The notes under the pieces were generated by a model. It saw only the letters and a program-made list of their open reading frames with translations. It was not told the origin of the DNA and did not search any database. Below, piece after piece: positions 7,993 to 17,071 of a stretch of DNA of 64,000 nt. Source of the DNA: Brevinema_A sp051647535 (GTDB lineage Bacteria; Spirochaetota; Brevinematia; Brevinematales; Brevinemataceae); NCBI GenBank assembly GCA_051647535.1, contig JBOFEA010000027.1, positions 62,001 through 126,000 of the forward strand, given 5' to 3'. Each line of letters opens with the position of its first letter. Position 1 is the stretch's first letter. The position numbers and the translations under genes were made by a program.

Positions 7993-9633
7993 ATGGATTT
8001 GAAATTGAAAAAAAACGGTTTTCACAGACCGGGTCCTGTTGTATTAGCTGTGTTGGATGGAGTGGGGATTAGTGATAATACAGAAGGTAATGCTGTTGCT
8101 GATGCGGAAGTTCCTGTTTTTGATGCACTGATGGAATCGGAAATCCACCGTCTTCTTAAGGCTCATGGTACTGCAGTTGGTATGCCTACAGATGATGATA
8201 TGGGAAACAGTGAAGTAGGACATAATGCACTTGGTGCAGGACGTATTTTTGCTCAAGGAGCAAAGCGTGTTAATGAAGCTATAGCTGATGGTTCTATTTT
8301 TCAATCACATACTTGGAATAAATTAATTGATCAAGTTAATTCTCATAATTCAACGCTTCATTTTTTGGGATTACTGTCGGATGGCGGAGTGCATTCCAAT
8401 ATTAATCAGTTGATAGCAATGATTAAACATGCTGCCGGTCAAAACGTAAAAAAATTGCGTGTCCACGCATTAACAGATGGACGTGATGTTGGTGGAAGAA
8501 CGGCACTTCTTTATTTTGACAAGCTTCAGACAGTTTTGGATGATATTAATAAACAAAACGGATTTGATTACGCTGTTGCATCCGGTGGTGGACGTATGGT
8601 AATCACAATGGATCGTTATAATGCTGATTGGTCTATGGTAGAACACGGATGGAATACCCATGTACATGGGATTGCCGATCGTAAATTCCATTCTGCACAC
8701 GAAGCCATTGAAACGTTCTATGCAGAGGATGCAGATAGAAACGATCAATACAATCCTCCTTTTGTGGTAGTTGATAATTCCGGTCAGCCTCTTGGAAAGA
8801 TTCAAGATAATGATGCTGTAATCTTTTTTAATTATCGTGGAGATCGAGCAATTGAAATTTCTCTTGCGTTTACTGCCGATAAATTTGATCATTTCGATAG
8901 AGGAGTCAGACCTAAAGTTTTATATGCAGGAATGATGCAGTATGACGGTGATCTAAAACTACCTGAATTGTTTTTGGTTGATCCGCCCAAAATTCAACAT
9001 CCTATCGGAGAATATTTTGCAGCTAACGAATTAAGAACGATGGCAATCTCGGAAACTCAAAAATTTGGACATGTGACTTATTTCTGGAATGGAAACAGAA
9101 GCGGTTATATTAATGACAAATTAGAAAAATACGTTGAAATCAAATCAGATAACGTACCGTTTAATCAAAAACCTGCAATGAAAGCAAAAGAAATTACAGA
9201 TGAAGTAATTAGAGCAATTGAAAGTGGCGAATTTGACCACATTCGTATTAATTATCCTAATGGTGATATGGTTGGTCATACCGGTGATTATGATGCGGTG
9301 AAATTTTCACTTGAAGTGACCGATGTACAGTTGGGAAGAGTGTTAGAAGCTGTAAAAAAAGCAAACGGAATTTTAATTGTTCTTGCTGATCACGGAAATG
9401 CCGATCAAATGTGGACTGTTGACAAAAAAACAAATGTTAAAGCTCCTCATACTGCTCATACGCTTGCTTCTGTACCGTTTATAATATACGATCCCAATTA
9501 TAATAATGAATATTCTTTAGCTAATGTAGAAGAGCCAGCCGGTTTGGCAAATGTTGCTGCAACATTGTGTAATTTGTGCGGTTTTGAAGCTCCAAAAGAA
9601 TATAATTCTTCACTTATTGTTTTTAAAAAATAA
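7993..9633 (+). CDS. gpmI: 2,3-bisphosphoglycerate-independent phosphoglycerate mutase
   Basis: GpmI interconverts 3- and 2-phosphoglycerate in glycolysis, using two Mn ions and a phosphoserine. The 546-residue protein has the alkaline-phosphatase-superfamily N-terminus VVLAVLDGVGISDN, the nucleophile in MGNSEVGHNALGAG (S73), and the metal ligands of VLADHGNADQMW near the C-terminus, plus YPNGDMVGHTGD. It is slightly longer than many GpmI proteins, mainly in the middle. TAGGAG precedes the ATG. It is monocistronic, between its own promoter and the perfect terminator at 9648-9683. Confidence 0.96.
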   Translation: MDLKLKKNGFHRPGPVVLAVLDGVGISDNTEGNAVADAEVPVFDALMESEIHRLLKAHGTAVGMPTDDDMGNSEVGHNALGAGRIFAQGAKRVNEAIADGSIFQSHTWNKLIDQVNSHNSTLHFLGLLSDGGVHSNINQLIAMIKHAAGQNVKKLRVHALTDGRDVGGRTALLYFDKLQTVLDDINKQNGFDYAVASGGGRMVITMDRYNADWSMVEHGWNTHVHGIADRKFHSAHEAIETFYAEDADRNDQYNPPFVVVDNSGQPLGKIQDNDAVIFFNYRGDRAIEISLAFTADKFDHFDRGVRPKVLYAGMMQYDGDLKLPELFLVDPPKIQHPIGEYFAANELRTMAISETQKFGHVTYFWNGNRSGYINDKLEKYVEIKSDNVPFNQKPAMKAKEITDEVIRAIESGEFDHIRINYPNGDMVGHTGDYDAVKFSLEVTDVQLGRVLEAVKKANGILIVLADHGNADQMWTVDKKTNVKAPHTAHTLASVPFIIYDPNYNNEYSLANVEEPAGLANVAATLCNLCGFEAPKEYNSSLIVFKK

Positions 9634-9647
9634 ATAAGCTTAAAATC

Positions 9648-9683
9648 AAAAAATCGTATAGTTTTAAAACTATACGATTTTTT
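9648..9683 (+). terminator. Terminator after gpmI
   Basis: An uninterrupted 36-base palindrome (arms of 18) that ends in a T tract running to 9685. Confidence 0.85.
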
Positions 9684-9728
9684 TTCTCTCTTATTAAAAA
9701 TATATTTAAAATATAATTGAATATATGA

Positions 9729-9757
9729 TTGAATTTATTGTTTAAATATAATATAAT
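9729..9757 (+). promoter_or_regulatory. Promoter for the zinc-protease-like lipoprotein
   Basis: TTGAAT (9729-9734) and TATAAT (9752-9757) are 17 bases apart. Confidence 0.5.
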
Positions 9758-9801
9758 ACTATTATATTTAACAAATTCTTAAAATCTCCAAAGGAGAAAA
9801 T

Positions 9802-10707
9802 ATGAAAAAGTTTTTCTTATTAGTCCTATTTTCATTTTTTTTAACAAGCTGTTCTTCTAATCACAATTCAATATTTCAAGCTTCTGATATTACTCTAAGA
9901 CCCGAATTAGGATATGATCGTTCAAAACTTTTTAAGCCGTATGCTCAACCAGAACTTATTGAAATAAAAGCTCCTCAAGAAATGTGTAATCGGTTAAATA
10001 CACGTAAAGATTGGAATACACCGGATATGAATTTTCGGCAACAATATCCTCAATTTAATGTAGAGCTTCTTGTTGTTAATCAATATGGAGGAATAAAGAA
10101 TTTTTCTTGGCAGGAAAGAGTGCTTTTTGCAGATGCATTGGATTTATTGACATTTGCTATTAATAGCCCTATTTTTGAAGAAAAAATGAAAAATTTAAAG
10201 TTCTTTAATAATGAAAGAACTGTGGAAATTCAGACAAAAACTGTTGTTGATTTTGTTAGAAATGCTAATTTTCGATTTGAATTATCAAAGAAAACTCTTG
10301 CAAAAGGCGTTGTTGCTGAAGCTACTATTGAGGGACCTGCTCATATTATTGCTTTTAGAGATGATGTTGATTATAGAACATTAAGTGTAGGTTATATTGC
10401 AATGGTTTTAGGTCATGAATTAATGCATAATCTTGGTTTTCTTCATACATCTAATGTTCCTCATGGTATTCAAGATCCTATTCTTTATGCAATATCAAAA
10501 GCAGAACCAAATCAAATTAATAGTTATCTTAGAGTGACTCCTCATTTTGAAAACGCTTTTTTAAGCCGTGTGCGTATGGCTAGGAGTGACTCCTCTTCTT
10601 CTTTAACAAAAACAAGTACAGCATCTAATTCAAGAAGAAGTACAAGAAGTATATCTGTTGACACAAATATGGTTCATACAGATTATGAACATGATATTCA
10701 TCCATAA
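9802..10707 (+). CDS. Lipoprotein with metzincin-type zinc-protease motif
   Basis: The 301-residue product starts with a signal peptide and lipobox (FFLTSC, Cys17). Residues 205-215 are HELMHNLGFLH, a complete HExxHxxGxxH metzincin zinc site with H205, H209 and H215 as ligands and E206 as general base. A Met-turn is not obvious; the following SNVPHGIQDPILYAIS may cover that region. It is therefore a likely cell-envelope metallopeptidase acting outside the cytoplasm. The C-terminal 45 residues are Ser/Thr/Arg-rich. AAAGGAG lies upstream. Its 3' end and terminator are duplicated just downstream (10,818-11,020). The substrate is unknown; it could be host matrix or other envelope proteins. Confidence 0.75.
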   Translation: MKKFFLLVLFSFFLTSCSSNHNSIFQASDITLRPELGYDRSKLFKPYAQPELIEIKAPQEMCNRLNTRKDWNTPDMNFRQQYPQFNVELLVVNQYGGIKNFSWQERVLFADALDLLTFAINSPIFEEKMKNLKFFNNERTVEIQTKTVVDFVRNANFRFELSKKTLAKGVVAEATIEGPAHIIAFRDDVDYRTLSVGYIAMVLGHELMHNLGFLHTSNVPHGIQDPILYAISKAEPNQINSYLRVTPHFENAFLSRVRMARSDSSSSLTKTSTASNSRRSTRSISVDTNMVHTDYEHDIHP

Positions 10708-10720
10708 CAATAAAGGTATA

Positions 10721-10755
10721 AAAACACATCTCCAAAGAGATGTGTTTTTTTTTTG
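10721..10755 (+). terminator. Terminator, copy 1
   Basis: Arms of 12 at 10721-10732 and 10737-10748 with a CAAA loop, then a T run. Confidence 0.85.
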
Positions 10756-10923
10756 AGTGAGGGGATATATTAAATTCTTATTTTTGTTGCGAAATGCTTT
10801 GGTTTATTATACTTAAAAGTACGGCATCTAATTCAATAAGAAGTACAAGAAGTATATTTGTTGATACAAATATGGTTCATACAGATTATGAACATGATAT
10901 TCATCCATAACAATAAAGGTATA

Positions 10924-10961
10924 AAAACACATCTCCAAAGAGATGTGTTTTTTTTTTTTTT
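10924..10961 (+). terminator. Terminator, duplicated copy 2
   Basis: The same 12-bp hairpin at 10924-10935 and 10940-10951, followed by a T tract about four bases longer than in copy 1. Confidence 0.8.
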
Positions 10962-10976
10962 GAGTGAGGGGATATA

Positions 10977-12740
10977 TTAAATTCTTATTCTTGTTGCGAT
11001 ATGTTTTGGTTTATTATACTCGTCAATAACAAATAAACTTTCTTTAATGCTGTCTTGAAGAGTACCTTTAAGATTTGAAAGAATATGTGAAATTACAAAA
11101 TAAACTGTTGTACCTTCGTTAATATTAAATTTATTATCTGCCGGAGCGTATAATTTTAATACTTGAAGATGATTTCTTAAACTTTGTTCTCCCGGTACTT
11201 TGTGTTTTTCAGCTGCAAAAATAATAGCTCGACGTTCCTGCCGTTCATTGGAATCAAATGTAAAGTAACTGTCAGTAAATATTTTTTGAGGAACTTGTAA
11301 TTCTGCATCTAAGGTATAACTTCCATTAGATAACATGATTTCAGTCACTTTTTTTTCTTTCCATGTTATTTCCAAAGTAGAACCATTGTTGTCAATAATG
11401 GTAAAATCAGGAATGTAAAGGCTGTTGCGTTCAATTTGATGACCATTTGCTTTGATATGGGGGGTAATAGGATGGTTCTGTCTTAATACTTCTTTCAAAT
11501 ATAAACTATATAAAGGTTCTTGGAGTTTATTTTGTGTAATAACCTTCCAATCAATTAATTCCAAGTCATTAGTATTTGAAACGATATCATTAGTATTGTT
11601 TGTATTGGTGGACGTGGTTGAGTTATTATCTGCAAAATAAGCTTTGATACCTGCTAAAAGTGTGTCTGTACCAATATTAAAACGAGCCATGTGAAGAAGA
11701 GCGTAATTTTTCATCATTCCGGTAATATTTGCATTAATAACTTGATTGTTGGAAAATCCTTCAACCATAAGATTTTTATAATGATCTTTAGAACCTACAG
11801 GTACGATAAATGCATCATTAGTTTCTATTACAGTAGTTAGAGTTTGTGTATTTGTTGAGTCGAAATTAATTTTATTCAGACGTATAACACTGTCTTTTAT
11901 CATTGCAAATAATCGAAGACTGAAATTTTTTCTTTGTGAATTCCAAGCATTTGCAATGTAATGTGTTAATTGATTAACATCGGTGTTTCCAGGAAGCATG
12001 AGATACAATTGTGAATTTTGTACAACACTTTGTTCTCTAATTAAGGCATTATTAATAATAATAATTTCTTTAATATCTAATGAGCCGAAAATTCCTGAGA
12101 AATGGTCGTATATTTGTTTAACATTGCTTAAAGGTGTGTTGAATCCATGGCTTTTGAAGAGAGTGACAGGAATGTTAGAATTTTCAGAAGGAATTTTTTC
12201 AACAGAATGTTGAGCGATAACTAATTTAGGATTTAAATCTCCTGAAAAAATAAAAGTATTATTAGATAAACAAGTATAAGGATATGCGAAAACAAGAGAA
12301 TCTTCTGAAGATATATTTCGTTGAGCTGTTAAGTAATATGTTGTTTTGGAGTTGTTAATTGCAGGATACCAATTTTCAGCTGTTTTTCCGCCACCTCCTT
12401 GATTATTCAATAAAAGAGTGTAAGAAAAATTAAAAGAGAATTCGGAATTTTGAGTAGAAGTGTCAGTTGTATTTGAAACACCGTTAGAATTTTCTGAAAT
12501 ATTTCCTTTAATAATAATATTGTTATTGCCTAGAGATATATTATTTTGATTTGAAAATTCAATAACACGACTGCGTTTGGGAAGAGTAATTTCTGCACTA
12601 GGACCGGTGTAGATTATATCAAATCTTGCTTCTTCTGCAGAAATTTGACTATGCTTGATTTGAAATATTTGGGAAAATGCAGGAGCTGCAGTGAAAAAAA
12701 CTGTGATAGTAATTAAGCGGCATATGGAAAAGAATGTCAT
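10977..12740 (-). CDS. Exported protein resembling a degenerate M1-family metallopeptidase
   Basis: The 587-residue protein has a Sec signal peptide (cleavage likely after APAFSQ, about residue 24). The overall order recalls M1 aminopeptidases: an N-terminal beta domain, an ENWYPAINN segment, a YALLHMARFNIGTDTLLAGIKAYFAD stretch split here as YALLHMARF and LLAGIKAYFAD, and a C-terminal beta-sandwich. Where M1 enzymes carry HExxH this protein has LTHYIANAW (residues 258-266), lacking the zinc ligands, so it is probably inactive as a protease. Assignment rests on pattern similarity only. TTGATA-17-TATACA lies upstream. The last 14 codons are copied at 10,770-10,817. Confidence 0.55.
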   Translation of the reverse strand: MTFFSICRLITITVFFTAAPAFSQIFQIKHSQISAEEARFDIIYTGPSAEITLPKRSRVIEFSNQNNISLGNNNIIIKGNISENSNGVSNTTDTSTQNSEFSFNFSYTLLLNNQGGGGKTAENWYPAINNSKTTYYLTAQRNISSEDSLVFAYPYTCLSNNTFIFSGDLNPKLVIAQHSVEKIPSENSNIPVTLFKSHGFNTPLSNVKQIYDHFSGIFGSLDIKEIIIINNALIREQSVVQNSQLYLMLPGNTDVNQLTHYIANAWNSQRKNFSLRLFAMIKDSVIRLNKINFDSTNTQTLTTVIETNDAFIVPVGSKDHYKNLMVEGFSNNQVINANITGMMKNYALLHMARFNIGTDTLLAGIKAYFADNNSTTSTNTNNTNDIVSNTNDLELIDWKVITQNKLQEPLYSLYLKEVLRQNHPITPHIKANGHQIERNSLYIPDFTIIDNNGSTLEITWKEKKVTEIMLSNGSYTLDAELQVPQKIFTDSYFTFDSNERQERRAIIFAAEKHKVPGEQSLRNHLQVLKLYAPADNKFNINEGTTVYFVISHILSNLKGTLQDSIKESLFVIDEYNKPKHIATRIRI

Positions 12741-12764
12741 TATATTCTCCTAATTTTTTGTATT

Positions 12765-12793
12765 TGTATATTTTTTATTTTAACTGCTATCAA
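12765..12793 (-). promoter_or_regulatory. Promoter for the M1-like gene
   Basis: On the minus strand TTGATA (12788-12793), 17 bases, TATACA (12765-12770). Confidence 0.55.
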
Positions 12794-12849
12794 TAAATTT
12801 CGGAATAAAATAGTTATTCTTGATAGATAATTTTATACTTTAATAAAAA

Positions 12850-12878
12850 TTGATTTTTTTAAAAAAAAAAGTTATAAT
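12850..12878 (+). promoter_or_regulatory. Promoter for the GT2 gene
   Basis: TTGATT (12850-12855), 17 bases including an A10 tract, then TATAAT (12873-12878). Initiation would fall near 12885, almost on the first ATG, which favours the downstream start at 12914. Confidence 0.55.
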
Positions 12879-12913
12879 CTCAAAAGATGTTAATACCAAT
12901 AAGGTTCTATATA

Positions 12914-14524
12914 ATGAATTTAAGAGAAAGAAAAAATCAACATTTTAATTTCGATAATTTGACTGATATGATTCATTTAATACCAGAAGAATATAAAAAT
13001 AAAAAAATTTCGATTTTAATGCCTTTTTATAATGAATCCGGAGTGATAGCTGAAAATTTAAAAAAAGTTGCGGAAACTCTTAAATTGTGGAACTGGAATT
13101 TTGAAATTGTTGCTTCGGATGATGGTTCATCGGATAATTCTTTTGATAGTGCTGAAAAATGCCAAGAAGAAATTCCCGAATTGATCGTTGTACGATCTTA
13201 CAGAAATTATGGAAAAGGACGGGCATTATTAACAGCTTTTGAAGCATCATCTGGAGAGTATGTTTTGTTTTTGGATAGTGATTTGGAGCTGTCTGTGAAT
13301 CATATACCGTACTTTTTTCAAAAAATGATTACCAGTGATGCGGATGTTGTAATAGGAAGCAAAATCCATTCTGATTCTGACTGCTCGTATCCATGGATAA
13401 GAAAAATTTATAGCATGTGTTATTTTATGCTTGTGAAAATATTGTTTGGACTTCCATTAAAAGATACACAGACAGGAATAAAGCTTTTTAAAAGAAATGT
13501 TTTAGATCATATATTTCCTTATTTGATAATAAAGAAATTTGCCTTTGATATTGAACTGCTGGTATTGTGTCATTTTTATAAATATCGTATTGAGCAACAT
13601 CCTATTGTATTGAAATTTTCTAGAGGAACAGCAGTGACTCGTATGTCCTTAGATACGATTCTTTGGATGTTTAAAGATACCTTAGCAATTTTTTGGCGAT
13701 TGAAATCCGGATTTTGGAAGGGATTAAGTACAGTTGATCCTAATGTTAAAAAAATGACATATGCTGTTATTGCTTTATCTCGTAATGTTAAAGCATATTG
13801 TGGTGATGTGTTTTATTTAGATAGATTTGCAGACTTTCCTTTATTAATTTCTCAAATTGCCGAATATGATACTATTATTTTCTTAGAAGATAATAGTGAA
13901 TTACCTGTTTTTTCCGAAGATAGTTTGAATAAAGTATTTTCGGATAAATCCGTTAATATAGTATACCCGTTGGTTTATTCTGATAATGAAAAAAATTGGG
14001 GTTATCTTAGGTACTCGTTATTTACTAATATGTTTTTTAACGTTGGTTATTATCCTCATTATCGTCCTGTTCGAGCTCATGTACTTCCAATGAGAGGGGA
14101 CTTTCAAATCAGTACCGGAGCTTTGGTTTTCAGAAATGAATTTCTACAAAAAACATATAAAAAATACGGATATCTTCCTCATTTTTTTGATACAAATAAT
14201 CAAATTTATTATTCCCCATACTTTTTTTTACATAAAAATTTTTCGGTAGATGATAATTTATGGAATGAATATTATTTATCCCAAAAACAAATTCCTTTAT
14301 GTGGTATCAAGAGAATTTGCTTATCTGTTTATCTTATGTTTGTACTGTTGTTTGTTGCTGGGTTTGTGTTCAGATGTTATGTGTTGATGTGGTTTTTGGT
14401 TGGATTGGAATTGATCATATATCTATGGAGTATTTTTTCGCTAGGAATACGTTTGGGGATTCCATATTTGGTATTGTTTGACAAATACCGGTTTCAAAAT
14501 ATATTAAGTTGGTTTAAACGATAA
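12914..14524 (+). CDS. Family 2 glycosyltransferase with C-terminal DUF-like domain and membrane segments
   Basis: The N-terminal ~240 residues form a dolichol-phosphate-mannose-synthase-like GT2 domain: ISILMPFYNESGVI, ASDDGSSDNS, GKGRALLTAF, the metal-binding DSDLE, and KDTQTGIKLFKR. The following ~200 residues are a separate domain with no motif I recognise (VIALSRNVKAYCGDVFYLDRF, FQISTGALVFRNEF). It reads like a second, DxD-poor transferase or an activity-modifying domain. Two or three hydrophobic helices end the protein. The start at 12914 follows AAGG with nine-base spacing; the ATG at 12887 lies too close to the expected transcription start. Probable role: glycolipid or surface glycan synthesis at the inner membrane. 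Confidence 0.8.
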   Translation: MNLRERKNQHFNFDNLTDMIHLIPEEYKNKKISILMPFYNESGVIAENLKKVAETLKLWNWNFEIVASDDGSSDNSFDSAEKCQEEIPELIVVRSYRNYGKGRALLTAFEASSGEYVLFLDSDLELSVNHIPYFFQKMITSDADVVIGSKIHSDSDCSYPWIRKIYSMCYFMLVKILFGLPLKDTQTGIKLFKRNVLDHIFPYLIIKKFAFDIELLVLCHFYKYRIEQHPIVLKFSRGTAVTRMSLDTILWMFKDTLAIFWRLKSGFWKGLSTVDPNVKKMTYAVIALSRNVKAYCGDVFYLDRFADFPLLISQIAEYDTIIFLEDNSELPVFSEDSLNKVFSDKSVNIVYPLVYSDNEKNWGYLRYSLFTNMFFNVGYYPHYRPVRAHVLPMRGDFQISTGALVFRNEFLQKTYKKYGYLPHFFDTNNQIYYSPYFFLHKNFSVDDNLWNEYYLSQKQIPLCGIKRICLSVYLMFVLLFVAGFVFRCYVLMWFLVGLELIIYLWSIFSLGIRLGIPYLVLFDKYRFQNILSWFKR

Positions 14525-14552
14525 TTTCGTTGAAATTTATTAGTGTAAATAT

Positions 14553-14580
14553 TTGCTATTACAGCTGATTGTATTATAAT
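14553..14580 (+). promoter_or_regulatory. Promoter for the mreBCD operon
   Basis: TTGCTA (14553-14558), 16 bases, TATAAT (14575-14580), about 80 bases before mreB. Confidence 0.5.
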
Positions 14581-14658
14581 AAAAGTATTATATTGATTGT
14601 TGAAAAATAACTATAGAAAAAATAAAGGTCTTTTAGATGATTTTTAAGAGAGGAATGC

Positions 14659-15687
14659 ATGAGCTTATTTAAAGGGATTCGTGATATTTTTATAAATGAT
14701 ATTGCGGTAGATCTAGGAACTGCTAATACATTAATTTATGTTCGAGGTCGAGGTATTGAATTATCAGAACCTTCCGTAGTTGCGCTTCAGACTAGTACTG
14801 GGAAAGTTATAGCTGTAGGACGTGAAGCAAAAAAAATGCTGGGGAAAACTCCTGGAGATATTTTAGCTATCAGACCTATGCAGGATGGTGTTATTGCTGA
14901 TTTTGAAGTAGTGGGAAAGATGATGCGTTATTTTGTATCAAAAAGTCAAAGCCATAAAAAATTAGTATATCCTAGAATGGTTATGGGTGTTCCTTCCGGT
15001 GTGACCGAAGTGGAAAGACGAGCAGTAAGAGAAGCAGCCGAACAAGCCGGTGCTACTAAAATTTATTTAATAGAAGAATCTAGAGCTGCAGCCTTAGGTG
15101 CGGGAATTCCTGTTGAGGAACCTGCTGGACATATGGTGGTTGATATTGGCGGCGGAACAACGGAAGTATCTGTTCTTTCATTAGGTGGAATTGTTATTAC
15201 AAATTCTATCCGTGTTGGAGGAGATAAGTTTGATGAAGCGATCATCAATCATCTTAAGCGTTATCATAATCTTAGCGTCGGCGAACGTACTGCGGAAGAA
15301 GTAAAAATTAAGATCGGGTCTGCATATCCTCTTAAAACAATTGAACATATTGAAATAAAAGGACGTGATACTATTTCAGGGCTTCCTCGTACGTTAACAA
15401 TTGATAGTGTTGAAATTCGCGAATCTCTCCAAGATGTTGTGAATCAAGTATTAGATGTTATTCGATTAACATTGGATCAAACTCCTGCAGAATTAGCTGC
15501 TGATATTATTGATCGCGGAATTGTAATGACTGGTGGTGGATCTTTGTTGAGAGGATTGACCAAGTTTATTGCCAAAAATACAGGTGTTCCTTCATTTTTA
15601 GCTGAAAACCCTTTAACATGTGTTGTGACGGGGTGTGGGAAATTTCTTGAAAATATTAAATTTTACGAAACACCTTATTCTATATAG
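14659..15687 (+). CDS. mreB: Rod shape-determining protein MreB
   Basis: MreB is the bacterial actin that forms membrane-bound filaments and guides the elongation peptidoglycan machinery. The 342-residue protein has the phosphate-1 motif AVDLGTANTLIYV, VMGVPSGVTEVERRAV, the phosphate-2 motif VVDIGGGTTEVSVLSLGG, and the adenosine motif MTGGGSLLRGL. AGAGAGG-like sequence precedes the ATG. It heads mreB-mreC-mreD and a small lipoprotein gene, all closely spaced. The RodZ-like partner is encoded at 28.4 kb. Confidence 0.97.
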   Translation: MSLFKGIRDIFINDIAVDLGTANTLIYVRGRGIELSEPSVVALQTSTGKVIAVGREAKKMLGKTPGDILAIRPMQDGVIADFEVVGKMMRYFVSKSQSHKKLVYPRMVMGVPSGVTEVERRAVREAAEQAGATKIYLIEESRAAALGAGIPVEEPAGHMVVDIGGGTTEVSVLSLGGIVITNSIRVGGDKFDEAIINHLKRYHNLSVGERTAEEVKIKIGSAYPLKTIEHIEIKGRDTISGLPRTLTIDSVEIRESLQDVVNQVLDVIRLTLDQTPAELAADIIDRGIVMTGGGSLLRGLTKFIAKNTGVPSFLAENPLTCVVTGCGKFLENIKFYETPYSI

Positions 15688-15699
15688 ATTAGGATTACA

Positions 15700-16581
15700 A
15701 TGACACGATTGATTGCCAAATATAAGGTATTTTTTACAGCGGTTTTACTTATGACGATCTCTTTGTTTTCTATGTCTTCGCAAATAAATACTGAAAAGTT
15801 TTATTTTAGAACTTTTTTATTTAGTATTGTATCAAGTGTAGAATATTCCTTGGTTTTTGTCTATAACACGATAAAAAATATTAGTGTTAACATAGGTCGG
15901 ATAAACTCTCTTGAAACGCGTTTGCAAAGTGCTGAACAAAGACTTCTGCGTTATAGAGAATTAACGTTTTTGTACGACCAGCTTCAAAAAGAAAACGAAT
16001 CTCTTCGTAATATGTTAAAAATACAATCTAAAATTTCTTATACTGCACATTATAGTAAAGTTGTTTTTAAAGATCCAACATTACTTTCGGATTATATTAT
16101 TTTGGATAAAGGTATTGATGATGGAATAAGGTTGAATATGCCTGTAGTGTATTCTTCGCATAATGATAATAAGATTGTTCTGATAGGTAAGATAGTAGAA
16201 CTTACATCATCGCTAAGTAAAGTAAAATTGATTACATCAAAAAACTTTTATCTTGGAGTTAAACTTGCTCAGAGCAGTTATACAGGAATTCTCAAAGGTC
16301 AAGGTTCTTGGAATCAAAATCTTGTGTTGAACTATATTCCGATAGAAGCTAATTCAACATTGGGTGAAGAAGTTATTACATCCGGAGAAAGTGAAATATA
16401 TCCTCCAAATCTCTATATAGGCAAAATTCAAAGTATGGGTCAAAATGTTATGGAAGAGTTTTTTCAAATTCTTTATATAAAACCCGAATTTAATTATAAT
16501 AGAATGTCTAGTGTGTTTGTTCTTGATTATACAAATAATAATAAAATATTTAAATTAACGGAAAATGTTTATGAAAACTGA
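15700..16581 (+). CDS. mreC: Rod shape-determining protein MreC
   Basis: MreC links MreB to the periplasmic elongation enzymes. The 293-residue protein has one N-terminal membrane helix (about residues 10-27) and a coiled coil (about 65-110, INSLETRLQSAEQRLLRY...ENESLRNML). Two beta domains follow, with the family's LDKGIDDGIRLNMPVV and VITSGESEIYPPNLYIGKI segments. TAGGA precedes the ATG at 15700, 12 bases after mreB. Its 3' end overlaps mreD, which suggests coupled translation. Confidence 0.9.
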   Translation: MTRLIAKYKVFFTAVLLMTISLFSMSSQINTEKFYFRTFLFSIVSSVEYSLVFVYNTIKNISVNIGRINSLETRLQSAEQRLLRYRELTFLYDQLQKENESLRNMLKIQSKISYTAHYSKVVFKDPTLLSDYIILDKGIDDGIRLNMPVVYSSHNDNKIVLIGKIVELTSSLSKVKLITSKNFYLGVKLAQSSYTGILKGQGSWNQNLVLNYIPIEANSTLGEEVITSGESEIYPPNLYIGKIQSMGQNVMEEFFQILYIKPEFNYNRMSSVFVLDYTNNNKIFKLTENVYEN

Positions 16582-17071
16582 GAAACAAATACTTCTATAT
16601 TTATTTTTCAGCATAATTTTTCTTGCCATTCAATCTATGCAGTTAATCTCTATTAATGGAGTATATCCTGATTTGATTATGATTCTTGTTCTTATTTATT
16701 CATTTTCAAGAGGATCTTTTAAAGGATTATGGTTTTGTTTTTTTATGGGTTTGATGTTGGATACGATGAGTGGCAGTTTGTTTGGTCTTAATGCATTTAT
16801 CTTTACTTTTTTGGGTAGTTTTTCTTCAATTTTTCGAAAAGCTGTGAAATTGGCTAATATCGTTGTGTATATTTTGTATGTTATTTTTGCAACTTTTGTT
16901 AAATATATATTATATGCATTATTTTTAAAAATTTACAATAATGTTCAACTGTTTGATTGGTTGTTTGTCTTGAAAATTCCAAGTGAAAGTGTAATTAATA
17001 TTGTATTTGGGATTTGTTTATACATTATTTTTGCACGATTTGATTCCAGAGAAAATTATGAATGGTTCTAG
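16571..17071 (+). CDS. mreD: Rod shape-determining protein MreD
   Basis: A polytopic inner-membrane protein of about 166 residues with five or six hydrophobic helices. The family's features here are the N-terminal ISINGVYPDLIMILVL segment and FKGLWFCFFMGLMLDTMSGSLFGLNAF. It belongs to the elongasome with MreC. Two ATGs are possible, 16565 and 16571; GGA at 16560-16562 is correctly spaced only for 16571. The gene overlaps the end of mreC. Confidence 0.85.
   Translation: MKTEKQILLYLFFSIIFLAIQSMQLISINGVYPDLIMILVLIYSFSRGSFKGLWFCFFMGLMLDTMSGSLFGLNAFIFTFLGSFSSIFRKAVKLANIVVYILYVIFATFVKYILYALFLKIYNNVQLFDWLFVLKIPSESVINIVFGICLYIIFARFDSRENYEWF

Larger units (their letters stand above)
10615..11020. repeat. 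Tandem duplication of a gene junction (~205 bp x 2)
   Basis: Copy 1 (10615-10817) holds the last ~30 codons of the protease-like gene, its terminator and what matches the last 14 codons of the convergent gene. Copy 2 (10818-11020) repeats all of this with a few substitutions and a longer T tract. The offset is 203 bases before the T tract and 207 after it. As a result an orphan 3' end of each gene lies between the two intact genes. Confidence 0.9.
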
